A stretch of 64,000 bases of DNA. It comes from JAWLBM01 sp041687675. Lineage in GTDB: Bacteria; Pseudomonadota; Alphaproteobacteria; Rhizobiales; Pleomorphomonadaceae. This document shows, piece after piece, positions 62,388 through 64,000 of the stretch; the stretch's first letter is position 1, and each line of letters opens with the position of its first letter. The notes beneath the pieces were generated by a model. The model saw only the letters and a program-made list of their open reading frames with translations, ran no database searches and was not told the DNA's origin. The stretch spans positions 1 to 64,000 of the forward strand of contig JAWLBM010000005.1 of NCBI GenBank assembly GCA_041687675.1, read 5' to 3'. The position numbers and the translations under genes are program-made.

Positions 62388-63371
62388 ATGGCGGGAGTCG
62401 CGGATCTGGAGACCATGCGTCTTCGTGCAGGGGTGGAGTGGCCGACCGCAGGTCTCGCCGTCCTCGTCTACGGCGGCTGGCTGGCGGTGACCGGGGCCTG
62501 GGGGGTCCTGCCGGCCTGGCTGCTCGTCCCCTCGGGCGCCGTCCTGATCACCCTGCACGGCTCGCTCCAGCACGAGATCCTGCACGGCCACCCGACCCGC
62601 AGCCGGCGGGTCAACACGTTGGTCGGCATCCTGCCGCTGGCCCTGTGGATGCCCTACCGGCGCTACCGCCAGACCCACCTCTTGCACCACGTCGACGACC
62701 GTCTCACCGACCCGCTCGACGATCCGGAGAGCTGGTACTGGACGGCCGAGGACTGGCGCCGCCTCGGCGTGGTCGGCCGCGCGCTGGTGACCGCGCAGAG
62801 CACGCTGCTCGGGCGGATCCTGATCGGCCCCGCCTGGAGCATCGGCCGTTTCCTCCTCGACGAGGCGGGCCGGGTGCTCCGCAATGCGCCCGGGTCGCGG
62901 CGGATGTGGGCCGAGCACCTTCTCCTTTGCGTCCCGGTGGTGGCCTGGGTGACGCTCGTGGGCGGCATGCCGCTGTGGCTCTACGTGGGGGCCATGGTGC
63001 TGCCCGGAACGGCCCTTCTGCTGGTGCGGTCCTTCGCCGAGCACCGGGCGGCGGAGGCGGCGCCGGAGCGGGTGGCGATCGTCGAGAACGCGCCGGTCCT
63101 CGGCTTCCTCTTCCTCTACAACAACCTGCACGCCCTCCACCACGAGCGGCCGACCATCCCCTGGTACCGCTACCCGGCCTGGTACCGCGCCAACCGCGAG
63201 CGGCTCATCGCGGAAAACGGCGGGCTCGTCTACGACGGCTACCTCGACGTCGCCCGCCGCTACCTGCTGACGCCCCACGACCGGGCCGAGCATCCCTTCG
63301 GCCGGGTGCCCCGCCGCGAGGCCGAGGCGGCCGCCGAGGCCGCCGTTCTGGGGTTGCAGGCGGCGGAATAG
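62388..63371 (+). CDS. Membrane fatty acid desaturase
   Basis: A 327-residue di-iron desaturase. Three His clusters are visible: HEILHGH, HLLHHVDD and HALHHERP, with hydrophobic segments before and between them. Membrane desaturases place double bonds in acyl chains to adjust fluidity. I chose the ATG at 62388 (MAGVADLETMRLR); an upstream ATG at 62337 is in frame but overlaps the likely regulatory region. It is divergent from the HTH gene. Confidence 0.9.
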   Translation: MAGVADLETMRLRAGVEWPTAGLAVLVYGGWLAVTGAWGVLPAWLLVPSGAVLITLHGSLQHEILHGHPTRSRRVNTLVGILPLALWMPYRRYRQTHLLHHVDDRLTDPLDDPESWYWTAEDWRRLGVVGRALVTAQSTLLGRILIGPAWSIGRFLLDEAGRVLRNAPGSRRMWAEHLLLCVPVVAWVTLVGGMPLWLYVGAMVLPGTALLLVRSFAEHRAAEAAPERVAIVENAPVLGFLFLYNNLHALHHERPTIPWYRYPAWYRANRERLIAENGGLVYDGYLDVARRYLLTPHDRAEHPFGRVPRREAEAAAEAAVLGLQAAE

Positions 63372-63375
63372 GCGC

Positions 63376-64000
63376 TCAGGCTGGTTCCGGATAGCCGGCC
63401 GCGAGCGCCTCGTCGCGCCAGGCGAGCGTCGGCGCGTAGGTCGCCCGGTCCACCGCCTCGAAGCCTTCGACCAGCAGCACGGGCGCGAGGCCGGCGAACC
63501 AGGGCCGACCGGCGGCCGCGACGAAGGCGCGCCGCAGCGCCTGGGCCGCCTCCGCCGGCAGGCCGGGGCCGGCGACGAAGGGCGGCATCGGCGCCGCCGC
63601 GGTGCTCTCCAGCACCCGGATCCCGGCGACGAGGTCGGGCCGCGCCCGGCCGATGAGGGCGTGCCAGACGGCGTCCAGCGGGCCGACGTCGATCTCGCCG
63701 GCCGAGACCATGTCGAGCACCCGCCGGGCGGTGACGAGGCCGCCCTCCATCCGGGCGTAGAGCCTCGGCCGGTCCGCCCGCCGGTGCGCAAGCAGGTGGT
63801 GGCGGAAGGCGTTGAAGCCGGAGTGCGAGTGGGCGACGGTCCACCCGGCGCTGCCGCCGAAGGTGTCCTCCAGCCTCTCGAAGCGGCTCTCCCGCGCGAC
63901 GATCAGGTCGCTGCGGTAGACCGCCCGTCCCGCCGCGAAGGGCAGCGCCGGCACCGGCGCGGCGATCGGGGTGACCGGGGCGAGGCCGAGCGCGACCGGG
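63376..64000 (-). CDS. PhnD-like ABC binding protein, N-terminus outside window
   Basis: The C-terminal 208 residues of a phosphate/phosphonate-type substrate-binding protein. RSDLIVARES, SHSGFNAFRHHLL and VSAGEIDVGPLDAVW match the PhnD-like family. The frame remains open to the window edge, so the start and signal peptide are outside, and a GTG at 63954 is not the real start. It converges on the desaturase gene with four bases between. The ligand is unknown. Confidence 0.82.
   Translation of the reverse strand, partial: PVALGLAPVTPIAAPVPALPFAAGRAVYRSDLIVARESRFERLEDTFGGSAGWTVAHSHSGFNAFRHHLLAHRRADRPRLYARMEGGLVTARRVLDMVSAGEIDVGPLDAVWHALIGRARPDLVAGIRVLESTAAAPMPPFVAGPGLPAEAAQALRRAFVAAAGRPWFAGLAPVLLVEGFEAVDRATYAPTLAWRDEALAAGYPEPA

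Noticed and set aside
63376..63954. GTG at 63954 as the start of the PhnD-like protein
   Set aside because: The reading frame continues open to the window edge and the family has an N-terminal signal region, so the gene is truncated by the window.

Overview
The window looks like chromosomal DNA of a very GC-rich alphaproteobacterium of the order Hyphomicrobiales (Rhizobiales). The evidence is family- and order-level: phaR/phaAB beside rpmF and mtgA, argH-lptM-lysA with a divergent tlpA, a TIGR02302 gene with a CheY-like regulator and hpt, ftsEX with an MJ0042 zinc-ribbon gene, metX-metW, and chorismate mutase-hisC-tyrA. CtrA-type (TTAA-N7-TTAA) and CcrM-type (GANTC) sites fit the same group. 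I cannot name a genus. I saw no tRNA or rRNA gene, transposase, phage gene or CRISPR array, so most of the window is core chromosome.

Layout. 1-2880: 3' part of a giant collagen-like surface protein. 3520-5254: GH25 lysozyme lipoprotein and an Lrp-type regulator. 5462-10285: putA convergent with pckA. 10728-14007: HugZ-like flavoprotein, mtgA, rpmF and small unknown genes. 14157-18096: phaR, phaAB and a HutC-type regulator. 18120-24710: a leftward urease cluster ureDABCEFG, then an AEC transporter and an HhH protein. 25057-28170: D,D-carboxypeptidase, COG0523 metal GTPase and two small genes, one behind a CtrA/CcrM-type promoter. 28179-31794: tlpA divergent from argH-lptM-lysA. 31932-36650: TIGR02302 protein, response regulator, hpt and zinc-ribbon membrane protein. 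36857-41734: ftsE-ftsX-ydcF-plsC, ChaC-like gene and DUF2125 gene. 41742-46101: FAD/GcvT oxidoreductase, then a zur-like regulator overlapping ispG, with a possible attenuator upstream. 46455-51388: SDR, HNH nuclease, a YopT-like (C58) cysteine protease homologue, DMT exporter, gloB and a methyltransferase. 51391-60321: metW, metX, a 1214-residue secreted beta-propeller/RTX protein, then chorismate mutase-hisC-tyrA. 60324-64000: farnesyl diphosphate synthase, an XRE-type regulator divergent from a fatty acid desaturase, and the 3' part of a PhnD-like binding protein.

How it fits together. Much of the window is central metabolism: proline to glutamate (putA), gluconeogenesis (pckA), carbon storage as polyhydroxybutyrate (phaAB with phaR), urea nitrogen (ure), arginine, lysine, methionine and tyrosine synthesis, and the MEP/isoprenoid route (ispG, ispA). 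Cell-envelope and division genes (mtgA, the D,D-carboxypeptidase, ftsEX, lptM, plsC, GH25) are scattered between. CtrA-like boxes lie before ftsE, before the small gene at 27907 and, less perfectly, before the GH25 gene, suggesting cell-cycle control.

The accessory-looking items are the collagen-like protein, the C58-protease homologue with an inverted repeat around its likely promoter, the large RTX protein between metX and the chorismate mutase gene, and two leftward intrinsic terminators (11567-11597 and 46207-46232) that lie in 5' regions rather than after genes.
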